From Helcobacillus massiliensis (GTDB taxonomy: Bacteria > Actinomycetota > Actinomycetes > Actinomycetales > Dermabacteraceae): a stretch of DNA of 45,449 nt. The notes under the pieces are model-generated. The model was given only the letters and a program-made list of their open reading frames with translations, was not told the origin of the DNA and did not search any database. The DNA lies in contig NZ_JACHWP010000011.1 of the NCBI RefSeq assembly GCF_014191425.1, positions 1 through 45,449 of the forward strand, written 5' to 3'. Of this stretch, positions 27,822-35,985 are shown one piece after another. A program made the translations under genes and the position numbers. The first letter of the stretch is position 1; every line of letters begins with the position of its first letter.

Positions 27822-29168
27822 CTACAGCCCCAGCACGACCTTCGCGATCACGAAGTAGATGACGAGGCCGGAGGCGTCCACGAAGGTGGAGATGAACGGG
27901 TTGGAGAACACCGCCGGGTCCACCTTCAGCGCCCGCGCAATGATCGGCATGACACCGCCGACGGACGCCGCCACCGAGCACAGCGCCACTAGGGTCAGGC
28001 CGATCACCAGGCCGATCATCGTGCTGTAGAACAGGCCCGCGATGACGAACCCGAGGGCGCCGAGCAGCACGCCCAACAGCAGGCCGGTGCGCAGCTCACG
28101 GGAGAACACCCGCAGAACGTCACGCGGCTCCACATCGTCCAGGGCGAGGGCGCGCGTCACCGTGGTGGCGGCCTGATTGCCCATGTTGCCGCCGATGCCG
28201 ATCAGCAGCGGTACGAACAGCGCCAGCACCGTCACCTGCTCGATCGTGGACTCGAACACCTCCAGCACCTGCACCGTCAGCGTCGCGCCGACCGCCAGCA
28301 CCAGCAGCCACACGATGCGGGTGCGCACCAGGGCCCGGATCGGGGTGGACAGGTACGGTCGGTCCAGCGGCTCCGTGCCGCCCTGACGGGCCGTGTCCTC
28401 ATCCTCCGCGCGCTCCACAATGCGGGCCGCATCATCGAGCGTCATGATGCCGACCACGCGGTTCTCCAGGTCCACCACGGGCGCCGCGAGGATGCCCTGC
28501 GTGGCGATGCGCCGCGCTGCCGACTCCTCATCGAGGCCCGCCGGCACCGTGATCGCCTCCCGCATCAGCTCACCGATCAGGGTGTCCGACGGCGCACCCA
28601 GCAGGGCCCGCATCGAGACGACGCCCTGCACCCGTCGGCCGTCATCGAGCACGGGCAGCAGATACACCGTCTCCGCGTCCTGGAGCCGCGCGGTGATCCG
28701 CAGCATGGTCTGCGCAACCGTCAGCTCCGGGTGCGTGGACACGAACTCCGGGCTCATGCGGCGCCCCGCGGTGCCCGGCGCATACCCGAGGATCGCGTCG
28801 GTGACGCGGCGCTCTTCGGGGGAGAGGCCGTGCAGCAGCTTGGTCGCGACCGAGGCCGGCATCTCCTCCAGCAGCCACACGCGGTCGTCCGGGTCGAGTT
28901 CCTCGAACAGCTGCGTGACATCGGTGCTGCGCATCCCGGTCACGATCTCCGCGCGCAGCGCCGGGTCCAGCGAATCGAACACGATCGACGCGCGGTCCTT
29001 CCGCAGCAGCCGGAACGTCACCGCCCGCGTCTTCGGCGGGAGGCGCTCGAGGACCCGCGTCACCTCCGCCGGCGACAGCGGATCGGTGAGGGCGGAGACT
29101 TCAGCGAGGTCGTCGGCTGCGACAGCGCGGCTGATGCGATCGGTGCAGGTGAGGATGTCCGTGGCCAC
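27822..29168 (-). CDS. mgtE: Magnesium transporter MgtE
   Basis: The 448-residue protein has the MgtE order: an N-domain superhelix (about residues 20-130, RVLERLPPKTRAVTF), two CBS domains (about 140-260; SMRALLGAPSDTLIGELM, VVDLENRVVGIMTLDDA) that sense Mg2+, a connecting helix, and five transmembrane helices. PLLIGIGGNMGNQAAT and FVDASGLVIYF form the conserved pore region. The CBS and N domains close the channel at high Mg2+, so control is built into the protein. No riboswitch fits, since the mRNA looks leaderless. The start is GTG at 29168, with TAGGAT 6 nt before it and no ribosome site. The promoter sits just after the stop of the upstream MFS gene. Confidence 0.95.
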   Translation of the reverse strand: MATDILTCTDRISRAVAADDLAEVSALTDPLSPAEVTRVLERLPPKTRAVTFRLLRKDRASIVFDSLDPALRAEIVTGMRSTDVTQLFEELDPDDRVWLLEEMPASVATKLLHGLSPEERRVTDAILGYAPGTAGRRMSPEFVSTHPELTVAQTMLRITARLQDAETVYLLPVLDDGRRVQGVVSMRALLGAPSDTLIGELMREAITVPAGLDEESAARRIATQGILAAPVVDLENRVVGIMTLDDAARIVERAEDEDTARQGGTEPLDRPYLSTPIRALVRTRIVWLLVLAVGATLTVQVLEVFESTIEQVTVLALFVPLLIGIGGNMGNQAATTVTRALALDDVEPRDVLRVFSRELRTGLLLGVLLGALGFVIAGLFYSTMIGLVIGLTLVALCSVAASVGGVMPIIARALKVDPAVFSNPFISTFVDASGLVIYFVIAKVVLGL

Positions 29169-29174
29169 GGCCCG

Positions 29175-29180
29175 ATCCTA
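29175..29180 (-). promoter_or_regulatory. -10 box (TAGGAT) of a probable leaderless mgtE mRNA
   Basis: TAGGAT on the minus strand ends 6 nt before the GTG at 29168. It lies within 20 bp of the end of the upstream symporter gene (29187). Confidence 0.5.
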
Positions 29181-29186
29181 ATGGCC

Positions 29187-30722
29187 CTAGTGGTCGCGCC
29201 AGTACGGGTCCGAGCCGTCCTCCACGATCGCTGCGGTCACATCGTCCACCACCACGGCCTTCTGCTCGGCGGTCATGGTGCGCTGGTCCGGCTGGTTCTC
29301 CAGCTCCAGGGCGCGCTCGGCGGGGGAGCCGGCCGCCACAGCGGAGCCGACGGAGCCCGGGACATCGTCACCGCGCAGCGACGCGCCCGCCGTCTCCGGC
29401 ATGAAGAACACCGCCACCAGGCCCACCACGCAGGCGAGCACCATGTAGAACGCCGGCACCAGCAGGTTGCCGGTCTCCGCGATGGCGAAGTCGTTGACGT
29501 ACGCCGCGGTGCCGCCGAACAGGGACGTGGCGACGTTGTAGGTGATGGCGAACCCGGCGAACCGCGCCTTCGTGGGGAACATGGCGGGGAAGGTCGCGGT
29601 GATGGTCGCGAGCTGCGGGATGTACAGCAGGCCCAGCACGGCGAAGCCCACCATGGCGAGGATGAAGCTCTGCCCCATCAGGTAGAACATCGGCACCGCC
29701 AGCAGCGCGAGCCCGCCCATGGAGAAGTACCAGGAGCGTTTGCGGCCGAACCGGTCCGAGGCGGCGCCCGCGAACGGAATGCACGCCATCATTATCACCT
29801 CACCGACCAGCACGATCAGCAGGCCCTCCTGCGCCGGCAGGTTGATCTGCTGCTCCAGGTAGGTCGGCATGTACGCCAGCAGGGTGTAGTTGACGATGTT
29901 CAGCGCGGTGACCAGGCCCGTCATCACGAGCATCGCGCGCCAGTGGCGGCCGATGAGGGCGAAGAGGCCGGGGGCGTCCTGCGCGGGGCCGTCCGCGGCA
30001 GGGACCTCCTGCGCCTCCTCGAACACGGGCGATTCGTCCAGCTTGGTCCGCAGATACAGGCCGATGAAGCCCAGCGGCGCCGCTACCAGGAACGGCAGGC
30101 GCCAGCCCCAGGAGGACATGAACTCCGGGGTGGTGAACGTTTCGAGTCCGAGCATGATGGCGGTGCCGAGGGCGAAGCCGCCGAGTGTGCCGAACTCGAG
30201 GAACGAGCCGAAGAAGCCGCGGCGGTTGTCCGGCGCGTACTCCGACATGAAGGTGGCTGCGCCGCCGTACTCACCGCCGGTGGAGAATCCCTGGATGAGC
30301 CGCAGCAGCACCAGCCCGATCGGGGCCCAGATGCCGATGGTGTCGTACGCGGGCATCAGGCCGATCGCGACGGTCGCCAGCGACATCATGATGATCGTCA
30401 GCGCCAGCACCTTCTTGCGGCCGAGCCGGTCGCCGAGCGGTCCCCAGACCAGGCCGCCGATGGGGCGGGCGAGGAAGGAGATCGCGAATGTGGCGAGGGT
30501 GAGCAGGCGGGCGTTCTCGAACGGTTCGAAGAAGTGGGCGGCGATGTAGCTGGTGGCCACGGCGTAGACGCCGTAGTCGTACCATTCGGTGGCGTTGCCG
30601 AGTGCGGAGGCGGCGGTGGCCCTCCTGACTGCGGCGGGGTCCGTGTGATGGTCGGGAGCGAGGCGGGAGTATCGGCGACGCTTCATCCCGGGTCGGTGGT
30701 CTCTGCTGGGAACGGCTGACAT
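29187..30722 (-). CDS. MHS-family (ProP/citrate-like) proton symporter
   Basis: The 511-residue MFS protein has 12 hydrophobic segments and the metabolite:H+ symporter signatures: GNATEWYDYGVYAV in helix 1, LARPIGGLVWGPLGDRLGR between helices 2 and 3, and FSTGGEYGGAATFMSEYAP in helix 4-5. Such carriers import proline, glycine betaine, citrate, dicarboxylates or shikimate; I cannot choose among them. The N-terminus has an unusually basic head (MKRRRYSRL) and the C-terminus a soluble acidic tail of about 50 residues. The ATG at 30722 has a GGAAGGA site. It is divergent from the SDR gene. Confidence 0.9.
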   Translation of the reverse strand: MSAVPSRDHRPGMKRRRYSRLAPDHHTDPAAVRRATAASALGNATEWYDYGVYAVATSYIAAHFFEPFENARLLTLATFAISFLARPIGGLVWGPLGDRLGRKKVLALTIIMMSLATVAIGLMPAYDTIGIWAPIGLVLLRLIQGFSTGGEYGGAATFMSEYAPDNRRGFFGSFLEFGTLGGFALGTAIMLGLETFTTPEFMSSWGWRLPFLVAAPLGFIGLYLRTKLDESPVFEEAQEVPAADGPAQDAPGLFALIGRHWRAMLVMTGLVTALNIVNYTLLAYMPTYLEQQINLPAQEGLLIVLVGEVIMMACIPFAGAASDRFGRKRSWYFSMGGLALLAVPMFYLMGQSFILAMVGFAVLGLLYIPQLATITATFPAMFPTKARFAGFAITYNVATSLFGGTAAYVNDFAIAETGNLLVPAFYMVLACVVGLVAVFFMPETAGASLRGDDVPGSVGSAVAAGSPAERALELENQPDQRTMTAEQKAVVVDDVTAAIVEDGSDPYWRDH

Positions 30723-30870
30723 AGCTGGTCCTTCCGCGGCCCGCCGCGGCGGGACTCTCCCGGCGGCGTGCGCGTCTACGCTAGGGAGACCCTGGTGTGA
30801 TCTCCACCTCGTTCATGATGTGGACCACCCATCCCACGGTTCGGCACCCGTCGGCCCCTACGCTGGAGGC
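30723..30870. promoter_or_regulatory. Divergent promoter region, symporter / SDR gene
   Basis: The 148-bp region contains a GC-rich inverted repeat near 30738-30757 and the SDR -10 box at 30859-30864. One CCCGTCGG motif, as part of the full 12-mer, lies at 30847-30854. No further gene is supported. Confidence 0.4.
30859..30864 (+). promoter_or_regulatory. -10 box (TACGCT) of a probable leaderless SDR mRNA
   Basis: TACGCT ends 6 nt before the ATG at 30871. GGAGG touches the start codon at one base's distance, too close to act as a normal ribosome site. Confidence 0.5.
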
Positions 30871-31713
30871 ATGACCACCACTGCCCCGCGCCATTCCTCG
30901 CGCACTCTGCCGTACCGCCCCCTCGTCGTCGTCACCGGTGCCTCCGCCGGCATCGGGGAGGCGATCGCCCGACGCTTCGCCGCCGAGGGCGCTCGCGTGG
31001 TCCTCCTGGCCCGCCGCGCCGACCGCCTCGACACCCTCGTCGCCGAGATCGGCCGCGACACCGGCCGCTCCGGCGACGTCGACTCCTACGCGGTGGACCT
31101 CGCCGACGCCGGCGCCACCGCCGACGTGTGCCGCGCCATCCTCCACGACCACGGCACCCCCGATGTCCTCATCAACAACGCCGGCGCCGGCCGCTTCCTC
31201 TCCATTGAGGAGACCAGCGTGGAGGAGGCGCACGCCCAGATGGACCTGCCGTACTTCGCGGCGTTCCACATGACCCGCGGACTCATCGAACCGATGATCG
31301 CGCGCGGCCGCGGCGTGGTTTTCCAGATCAACTCACCGGTCGCGATCACGGCGTGGCCGGGCGCCGTCGGCTACGCCGCAGCCCGCTGGGCGATCCGCGG
31401 CTTCACCGCGGCGCTGCGGCAGGACCTGCACGGCACGGGCGTGCGGGTGGGGTCGCTGACGCCCACGCGCGTCCACTCCGACTACTTCGACGCCAACCCC
31501 GACTCCGTGGACCGGGTGCCGAAGGTGGAGGCGCTGGTCGGCACCATGACGCCGGAGGAGGTGGCGGAGACGACGCTGCGGGCCGTCCGCACTCGGCCCG
31601 GCCGCGACTCGTTCGCGCCATGGCGCTGGTCACTGTTCGCGCCCGTCGCGGCAGCGGTGCCGGCGCCGTTCGAGTGGCTGTTCCGCGTCACGGGGCACAA
31701 GCGGGTGCGCTGA
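30871..31713 (+). CDS. Short-chain dehydrogenase/reductase with Arg in place of the catalytic Lys
   Basis: The 280-residue SDR protein has the cofactor motif TGASAGIG (about residues 22-29), NNAG, and the Ser in INSPVAITAWPG. The YxxxK catalytic motif reads YAAAR in the expected place (VGYAAARWAIRGF), so the Lys that lowers the Tyr pKa is replaced by Arg. That change usually lowers or removes classical activity, so the protein may be a weak or non-canonical reductase, or a binding protein. The C-terminal tail (WRWSLFAPVAAAVPAPFEWLF) is hydrophobic and could sit on the membrane. It starts without a normal ribosome site. It converges on msrA with a 7-bp gap. Confidence 0.85.
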   Translation: MTTTAPRHSSRTLPYRPLVVVTGASAGIGEAIARRFAAEGARVVLLARRADRLDTLVAEIGRDTGRSGDVDSYAVDLADAGATADVCRAILHDHGTPDVLINNAGAGRFLSIEETSVEEAHAQMDLPYFAAFHMTRGLIEPMIARGRGVVFQINSPVAITAWPGAVGYAAARWAIRGFTAALRQDLHGTGVRVGSLTPTRVHSDYFDANPDSVDRVPKVEALVGTMTPEEVAETTLRAVRTRPGRDSFAPWRWSLFAPVAAAVPAPFEWLFRVTGHKRVR

Positions 31714-31724
31714 GGCGCGCTCAG
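31710..31724. terminator. Small hairpin at the SDR / msrA convergent junction
   Basis: CTGAG (31710-31714) pairs with CTCAG (31720-31724) around GCGCG, and both arms contain the stop codons of the opposing genes. It lacks a T tract and is weak. Confidence 0.25.
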
Positions 31725-32395
31725 GCGAGCGTGCAGGCGACCCCGTTGAACCCGTGGTTGCAGTAGCCGAGCGGGTTCTTCGCCAGGTACTGCTGGTGGA
31801 CCGGTTCAGCGTAGAAGAACTCGCCGGCGCCGGTGTCCGTGAGCGCTGACAGCTCCGTGGTGATCCTCCCCGCGCCCGCAGCGGTGAGCGCCTGCTGGTA
31901 GATGGTGAGGGAGGCGCGCACGGTCTGCTCCTGGGCAGGGCTCGTCCAGTAGATCGCGGACCGGTATTCGGTGCCGACGTCGTTGCCCTGCCGATTCTCA
32001 GTGGTGGGATCGTGCTGCTGCCAGAACTGTTCGAGGATGCGCTTCAGCGTGGCGTCGCCGCCGGTGTAGCGGACGATCACCGCTTCGGTGTGACCGGTGC
32101 GGGCGCTGCACACCTCCTCGTAGGTGGGGTGCGGGGTGTGCCCGCCGGCGTACCCGGCGGCGGTGGAGTGCACGCCGTCGATCTGCCAGGCGACGCGTTC
32201 GATTCCCCAGAAGCATCCGCCGGCGAGGATGATCTCCTCGGCATCGCCCGGGGCGTCGGCGCCGAGCATGTCGGTGGACAGCACGACGTGCTCGCGCGCG
32301 AGCTCGTACGGGTAGGAGTCGCGACCGGGCAGGGCGTCCTCGGCGGACACCATGACCTTCTTGTGCGCGTTGATGAGATCCATGATCTGCCACAT
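31721..32395 (-). CDS. msrA: Peptide-methionine (S)-S-oxide reductase MsrA
   Basis: The 224-residue enzyme repairs methionine-S-sulfoxide in proteins or as free amino acid. The catalytic Cys61 lies in GGCFWG. The substrate pocket stretch GYAGGHTPHPTYEEVCSARTGHTEAV is conserved, and the C-terminal Cys pair region (YCNHGFNGVACTLA) supplies resolving residues. I chose the ATG at 32395: TAGGTT ends 7 nt upstream on the minus strand and there is no ribosome site, while longer in-frame starts lie upstream of the -10 box. It lies 35 bp after the HNH gene and probably has its own promoter within that gap and the HNH gene's end. Confidence 0.95.
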   Translation of the reverse strand: MWQIMDLINAHKKVMVSAEDALPGRDSYPYELAREHVVLSTDMLGADAPGDAEEIILAGGCFWGIERVAWQIDGVHSTAAGYAGGHTPHPTYEEVCSARTGHTEAVIVRYTGGDATLKRILEQFWQQHDPTTENRQGNDVGTEYRSAIYWTSPAQEQTVRASLTIYQQALTAAGAGRITTELSALTDTGAGEFFYAEPVHQQYLAKNPLGYCNHGFNGVACTLA

Positions 32396-32402
32396 GCGCC
32401 CC

Positions 32403-32408
32403 AACCTA
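32403..32408 (-). promoter_or_regulatory. -10 box (TAGGTT) of a probable leaderless msrA mRNA
   Basis: TAGGTT on the minus strand ends 7 nt before the ATG at 32395. A TTGACG element occurs 20 nt further upstream, inside the end of the HNH gene, a looser -35 spacing than usual. Confidence 0.5.
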
Positions 32409-32430
32409 CCGACCATGCCCCGTGGGTGCG

Positions 32431-33936
32431 TCAAGGGTCCACCGCTGAGGGCGAACAGCCGGGGTTGTCAGCGTCATCGGGGTGGCTGCGCCGCCACGCG
32501 GCCAGCCAGACGCGGGCGTCGTGGGCGCTGAGCAGGTCGACGTCATCGGTGGCGGTGACGGCGGTCCGGTCGGTGCCGATGGCCCATTCTGTTGCACCGG
32601 GTGAGCGTCCGGGCCGCGGCGGACGCGTCCGCTTCGGGTCGATCAGCTTCGCCGTCTTCACCTGGTGGTGCCGGCGGCACAGCAGGTGCAGGTTCTCCAG
32701 GTCGGTGCGGCCCCCGTCGGCCGGGGAGTGGTGGTCGAACTCCTCGATGTGGTCGGCTTCGGAGCGCTGCGCAGTCCTCCGGGTGCATCCCGGGGCGGCG
32801 CAGAGGACGTGCCGCATCCGCAGGTGGCGCAGCATCTCGGTGGACGGCTTGTAGCGGTCCGCCTTCAACGGCAGGATCGCGCCTGATGCGGGATCGGTGA
32901 GGATCCGCATCCAGGTCGCCGAACGCCCTGCGAGATCGCGGGCCATCGCCACGGGGATGGGGTGGATCCCGTCGATCATTCCGCCCACGTGGGACTGGCC
33001 GAGCAGACTCAGCGCCGGGACCTGCACGAACAGCTGGAAGCGCGGGGTCGTGGCCTCGGCGCCGTCGAGACTGAACTCGGCGCGGGACATCAGCAGGGAC
33101 CGGATCATCGCGCGCGGCATCGGGATGCCGGATTCGGCGACCTCGCCGTCGATGTCGAGCGGGATCCGGTCACCGGACTCGAGTGCGGCGGCCTGTGCGC
33201 GCTGGACATCCTCGGCAGCGCGGTCGAGGCGCTTGATCATGGACACCATCTCGGGGACTGAGCCGTCCACCTGCACGGTCATGGTGCCGGGCTTGTCCGG
33301 CGACGGCGGCAGCAGCCGGACGTCCTGCACCGGCGCCGGCGGGGTGTCCTCATCGAGTTCGCGGAGGTAGGCCGCGAGCTCGCGGATCGCCTTGTCCACC
33401 TTCTCGGGCTCGCCATCGAACTCCCACTCGGCGATGAGCGGGTCGGCGAGGGCGAGGGTCTTCTCGGAGACAGCGCGGGTGGAGAACAGCAGGTAGTCGA
33501 ACTGTGCGGCGGTGAGCTCGCCGCGCTCCAGGCGGGCCAGCGCGCCCGGGAGGCAGGTGGCGGCGCGGTGCGCACCCTCGAGGGCGCGACCGGCGCGGAT
33601 GATGGAGCAGTTCAGGGCAATGCCCACGCGGATCTCGGCGAGTTCGGCGGCGAGGCGGGCCTCGTCACCGCTGTCCTGCTCCACGTACAGGCGGGCGAGA
33701 AGGCGATAGTCCGCGGCTGCTTCGCGAGCGCGTGCGACGGTCCGCTCCCGCACAGCGCTCAGAGCCGCGAAGTCGGTCTCCGTGAGCGGGGTCGTCGAGG
33801 CGGACGCTGCAGCGGGGGAGAGGACGCGCTCGCGATCGAGCTGCTGCGCCATCGGCATGGTGCGGCGCGGGCCCCGGGGCTGGCGGCGCGGGCGCTTCGG
33901 CTTCTCGGGCTCATCAGCGATGCGTTCGGCGGACAT
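32431..33936 (-). CDS. DUF222 / HNH endonuclease-domain protein (13E12-repeat type)
   Basis: The 501-residue protein has a basic, Pro/Arg-rich head, a helical DUF222 region in the first two thirds, and a C-terminal HNH domain: CAAPGCTRRTAQRSEADHIE, then GGRTDLENLHLLCRRHH, giving the paired Cys and the His-Asn-His set. Such proteins are abundant in actinobacteria and include the 13E12-repeat family of mycobacteria; their cellular role is not settled, and a DNA-damage or mobile-element link is suspected. The MSAERI start at 33936 lies behind a GAGGGGGAGG stretch. The promoter about 140-170 bp upstream has a perfect LexA site, so damage induction is likely. Confidence 0.88.
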   Translation of the reverse strand: MSAERIADEPEKPKRPRRQPRGPRRTMPMAQQLDRERVLSPAAASASTTPLTETDFAALSAVRERTVARAREAAADYRLLARLYVEQDSGDEARLAAELAEIRVGIALNCSIIRAGRALEGAHRAATCLPGALARLERGELTAAQFDYLLFSTRAVSEKTLALADPLIAEWEFDGEPEKVDKAIRELAAYLRELDEDTPPAPVQDVRLLPPSPDKPGTMTVQVDGSVPEMVSMIKRLDRAAEDVQRAQAAALESGDRIPLDIDGEVAESGIPMPRAMIRSLLMSRAEFSLDGAEATTPRFQLFVQVPALSLLGQSHVGGMIDGIHPIPVAMARDLAGRSATWMRILTDPASGAILPLKADRYKPSTEMLRHLRMRHVLCAAPGCTRRTAQRSEADHIEEFDHHSPADGGRTDLENLHLLCRRHHQVKTAKLIDPKRTRPPRPGRSPGATEWAIGTDRTAVTATDDVDLLSAHDARVWLAAWRRSHPDDADNPGCSPSAVDP

Positions 33937-34081
33937 TCCTCCCCCTCTCCACGGCGTGCGCACGGGCGCGGCTCGGGCGTCACACGAGTCGGGGCCCCAT
34001 GAGGGACGGGTGCGCCGGCCGTGACGCCGATCGGTGCGGATGCCGAGGGAGAGAGAGGGGCATCCATGTGTTCTATCTGCT

Positions 34082-34111
34082 ACTGTATCGAACAGTCGTT
34101 CGAGAAGTCAA
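34082..34111 (-). promoter_or_regulatory. Promoter TTGACT-18-TACAGT for the DUF222-HNH gene
   Basis: On the minus strand TTGACT (34106-34111) is separated by 18 nt from TACAGT (34082-34087). Both boxes are near consensus. The spacer is filled by the LexA box, so LexA binding would block RNA polymerase. Confidence 0.75.
34088..34103. promoter_or_regulatory. LexA (SOS) operator
   Basis: TCGAACAGTCGTTCGA is a perfect TCGAAC-N4-GTTCGA palindrome, the actinobacterial SOS consensus. It lies entirely between the -35 and -10 boxes of the DUF222-HNH promoter. Confidence 0.85.
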
Positions 34112-34162
34112 GGAGGTCGATCGCATGTGTTCGAACAGGGAGGCGTCGGTGACCCGTGCCGT

Positions 34163-34738
34163 TCAGTCCTCGAGCGGCATCAGCAGCACCGCCGCGGTGA
34201 GAACAGCCAGCGCAGCGAGCGCGATCAGACCGTCGCCGAGCAGCGCAGCCGGCAGCGCAAGAGTTCCCAGCGCGCCGCTGACCACTGCGACCACGAGACC
34301 CAGCGCGAGCGAGATCCCCACCACCGCCGCGCCCGCGAGCAGCAGCGGCCTGCGGGCCGAGCGCGCCAGCACACCGTGCGCCGGGGTCAGCCCCGCCCAT
34401 GCCCAGGACAGGTGCGCCACCGCGATCAGCACCGCCAGCACGCACGCGTGCAGCAGACTGACAGGCGGGTTCGCCCCCAGCGCCCCGATCGCGATCAGTA
34501 GGATCACCAGCCCCATATCGGAATCGGGGAAGAGAGTCTGGATGATCAGCAGCGCCAGCCCGGTGCCGACAACGCCGAGGGTGACCACTCCGGTGCCGAA
34601 CTGGCCCTCCTCCGGGGCCACACCGATCAGGGAGAACAGCAGTCCCGCACCGGCGAGGAACCCGGCGAGGCGCAGCAGCGCCTGCGAGCGGCTCATCGCC
34701 ACAATGGAATCGGTGAGGCGGCTCAACCGGCCCTTCAT
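34163..34738 (-). CDS. Small multi-pass membrane protein, last gene of the MoxR/DUF58 operon
   Basis: The 191-residue protein has about five to six hydrophobic segments linked by short loops and begins with a basic head (MKGRLSRLTDSIVAMSRSQ). It matches no family I recognise. Its start overlaps the DUF58 stop by 4 nt (ATGA), so it is coupled to that gene and may be a membrane partner of the DUF58/MoxR system. It ends 52 bp before the promoter of the DUF222-HNH gene. Confidence 0.8.
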   Translation of the reverse strand: MKGRLSRLTDSIVAMSRSQALLRLAGFLAGAGLLFSLIGVAPEEGQFGTGVVTLGVVGTGLALLIIQTLFPDSDMGLVILLIAIGALGANPPVSLLHACVLAVLIAVAHLSWAWAGLTPAHGVLARSARRPLLLAGAAVVGISLALGLVVAVVSGALGTLALPAALLGDGLIALAALAVLTAAVLLMPLED

Positions 34739-35985
34739 CGGCCGTCACCTCCCTGCCACGGCGCCACCGGGACGCCCTGCGAGATCAGCTGTGCGATCAG
34801 GACCTTGCGTTCGGCCACGCGCATGCCCCACGCGGTCGCCCAGGAGCGATGGCTGGCGGGGACGTCGTCGCGGGCCGCCCGGGAGGCGAGGCCGGTGATG
34901 GCCGCCGGCATCGTGTCGATCACGTGCACGTCCGCGCCGGCGGCTCGGAGCCGGCCGATCTCGGCGGCGACCTCGTCGGTCAGCAGCGGCGACATCACGA
35001 AGGTGAGGGTGCCGCTGCGGACATGGCCGAGCGGGGTGAGCCGACGGATCGGGTCGCTCATCCGGTCCGCGCGAGCGAGCTGGTCCACGATGCGGCGCAG
35101 ATGCCCCGGCCCGGTGCCGGCGGGGATCGAAGCGATGCGGCTGCCGAAGTCGTGGACGCGGACACGGTCGCCGAGCCCGATGTAGCGGGAGGCGAGCGCG
35201 GCGACCGCACGGACCGTCAGGTCGAGGCTGGAGCCGGTGCGGTCGGCGAACGCGGAGGCGAGGGCGTGGACGTCGCGGTCGGTGTCGGTGATGAGCAGGA
35301 CATCGGTGTCGCGCTCGGTGAACATCTCGTTGACGTGGATCTCGCCGGTGCGGGAGGTCACGCGCCAGTTGACGCGGTTGACGCGGTCGCCGGTGCGGAA
35401 CGCGCGGACGGACGCAAGATCGATGCCGTCGCCCTTCGTCGCCGACAGGTGGGGCCCGGAGATGCCGAGCACGCGGTTCAGTCGGCGCTGCCCGGCACCG
35501 GCGGCGTCACCGGGGGAGACGCTGATCGTCGGCGGGGACACCGCTTCGGCGACGCGGCGCGCGCCGAGGATGTCCGCGTGCTGCACCACGAGCGGACCCA
35601 TGTCGTACCGGCCCCAGCTCAGTGGCAGCAGCTGCAGGCGGGTGGCGCCGGCGCCGGTGATGAGGCCGTTGCGCGGAGTCATGCGCAGCGCGGCCTGCGC
35701 CGGCATGCCGACGCTCAGCAGCGTGTGGGGCGCAGTCGTGGACACTTCCACCGTCACGGGGTCGTCCTCCAGGACGCGCTGAGCGGACACGTGGGCGACT
35801 GCTGGCGGGGTTTCGTGGGCGGCGTCAGCGGTGCGGGGGCGCAGAGCGGCGGCGAGCGCGATGTACGCGATGAGCGGCAGCGCCACGATCAGCGCGTCGA
35901 GGCGGCCGTACGCAACCGCCAGCAGGCACAGCAGGAGAGCACCGCCGAGCGCGCGCGTGTGGGCGGGGGTGGCGGTGAGCTTCAC
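34735..35985 (-). CDS. DUF58 domain protein
   Basis: The 416-residue protein has two short N-terminal transmembrane helices (about residues 8-45), an extracytoplasmic or cytoplasmic beta domain, and the DUF58 core with FRTGDRVNRVNWRVTSRTGEIHVNE at about residue 195. Next to it stands a von Willebrand A-like region (DVLLITDTDRD). Such proteins accompany MoxR ATPases in many bacteria and are thought to be assembled or activated by them, but their job is unknown. It overlaps the MoxR gene by 4 nt and the following membrane-protein gene by 4 nt. Confidence 0.9.
   Translation of the reverse strand: MKLTATPAHTRALGGALLLCLLAVAYGRLDALIVALPLIAYIALAAALRPRTADAAHETPPAVAHVSAQRVLEDDPVTVEVSTTAPHTLLSVGMPAQAALRMTPRNGLITGAGATRLQLLPLSWGRYDMGPLVVQHADILGARRVAEAVSPPTISVSPGDAAGAGQRRLNRVLGISGPHLSATKGDGIDLASVRAFRTGDRVNRVNWRVTSRTGEIHVNEMFTERDTDVLLITDTDRDVHALASAFADRTGSSLDLTVRAVAALASRYIGLGDRVRVHDFGSRIASIPAGTGPGHLRRIVDQLARADRMSDPIRRLTPLGHVRSGTLTFVMSPLLTDEVAAEIGRLRAAGADVHVIDTMPAAITGLASRAARDDVPASHRSWATAWGMRVAERKVLIAQLISQGVPVAPWQGGDGR

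Larger units (their letters stand above)
33937..34162. promoter_or_regulatory. Intergenic region with LexA-controlled promoter of the DUF222-HNH gene
   Basis: The 226-bp gap contains the SOS box and promoter described separately, and a leader of about 140 nt to the HNH start. A short plus-strand ATG at 34125 with an AAGGAGG site is visible, but its frame is antisense to the membrane-protein gene and looks like chance. Confidence 0.5.

Noticed and set aside
27822-29168. Mg2+-sensing riboswitch before mgtE
   Set aside because: The -10 box lies 6 nt before the start codon, so no leader exists to hold an M-box; MgtE's own CBS domains explain regulation.
34125-34898. Plus-strand frame starting next to the LexA box with a good AAGGAGG ribosome site
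   Set aside because: It is antisense to a membrane-protein gene that is coupled to DUF58 by an ATGA overlap, and its Ser/Ala/Thr-rich product looks like chance. The LexA box instead fits the minus-strand promoter.
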